A DNA stretch of 7,510 bases from DASYAN01 sp036501345 (GTDB lineage: Bacteria > Chloroflexota > Ktedonobacteria > Ktedonobacterales > Ktedonobacteraceae): assembly GCA_036501345.1 (NCBI GenBank), contig DASYAN010000348.1, forward strand, positions 1 to 7,510, given 5' to 3'. The first letter of the stretch is position 1; every line of letters begins with the position of its first letter. Below the pieces are notes generated by a model. The model saw nothing but the letters and a program-made list of their open reading frames with translations. It was not told the origin of the DNA and did no database searches. The translations under genes were made by a program, and so were the position numbers. This document shows positions 7,308 through 7,510 of this stretch, in pieces.

Positions 7308-7510
7308 TCAATCGATGGGTACCGGGTTGACTTTGCCACAGTTAGTACAGACGGCGGGAAATGTTCTGCGCTCTGATGATCTTGTCACAGTTTGTATTGG
7401 GGGCTGTCTCCCCTTAAAGTAATCCCTAATTGCTTCAACTGAAACTATATTTTCTTGGTGGCAATTCCAGCATGTATATGTGTATGATTGGGCTCCATGT
7501 TTATTGTGTG
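7308..7510 (-). CDS. Zinc-ribbon protein, C-terminal end (partial)
   Basis: On the - strand an open frame enters from the window edge and runs 66 codons to a TGA at 7310-7308. It encodes two knuckle-like cysteine pairs, YTCWNCHQEN (Cys codons at 7472-7470 and 7463-7461) and VCTNCGKVNPV (7349-7347 and 7340-7338), 37 residues apart. That is the pattern of a four-cysteine zinc ribbon. The visible part ends NPVPID and has no plausible start codon, so the gene begins outside the window. It is convergent with the STAND gene, with 8 bases between the two stops and no evident shared terminator. It is probably not part of the three-gene unit. Such ribbons occur in nucleic-acid-binding and protein-binding proteins, so the specific role cannot be told. 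Confidence 0.7.
   Translation of the reverse strand, partial: HNKHGAQSYTYTCWNCHQENIVSVEAIRDYFKGRQPPIQTVTRSSERRTFPAVCTNCGKVNPVPID

Noticed and set aside
7399..7413. GGGGG/CCCC hairpin as a terminator
   Set aside because: The stem is only 4-5 pairs, has no T run on either strand and lies inside the zinc-ribbon coding frame.
7315..7422. 35-codon open frame on the + strand after the STAND gene
   Set aside because: It is short, without a ribosome site, and antisense to the zinc-ribbon frame, whose cysteine pairs make the - strand much more likely.

Overview
The window holds three large genes on the + strand that read like one transcription unit, followed by the 3' end of a convergent gene on the - strand. 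Coding density is very high. The longest non-coding stretch is 53 bases (4271-4323), and no RNA gene, CRISPR array or insertion sequence is visible. Base composition is moderate, roughly the mid-40s percent GC by eye, with standard bacterial codon use and purine-rich Shine-Dalgarno sites. The host is a bacterium. A large STAND ATPase with a TPR tail next to a large UPF1-like helicase is typical of genomically complex bacteria such as Ktedonobacteria and other Chloroflexota, cyanobacteria or actinobacteria. I lean towards Chloroflexota, but this is a low-confidence inference.

Region by region: (1) 9-3023 encodes a 1004-residue superfamily 1B helicase of the UPF1/IGHMBP2/DNA2 type. All main helicase motifs are present, and a very long, probably coiled-coil insertion lies between motifs Ia and II. 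(2) 3020-4270 overlaps it by the 4-base ATGA junction and encodes a 416-residue protein. It has a winged-helix segment in its N-terminal third and a C-terminal two thirds I do not recognise. (3) 4324-7299 encodes a 991-residue STAND-type P-loop ATPase with Walker A, a DxxE Walker B, an AGR sensor-like segment, a GxPLA motif, a winged helix and an eight-unit C-terminal TPR array of strict 34-residue period. (4) On the - strand, 7308-7510 is the C-terminal 66 codons of a zinc-ribbon protein with two CxxC pairs. Its stop lies 8 bases from the stop of gene 3.

Taken together, a nucleic-acid translocase, a winged-helix adaptor-like protein and a STAND sensor ATPase with a TPR recognition surface form a plausible NTP-dependent conflict or defence module. 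In that reading the STAND-TPR protein would sense a ligand, the helicase would act on or detect nucleic acid, and the middle protein would link them or bind DNA. This rests on domain composition and gene layout only. No nuclease or toxin domain can be recognised, so the effector, if there is one, is either the helicase, the unrecognised part of the middle protein, or a gene outside the window.
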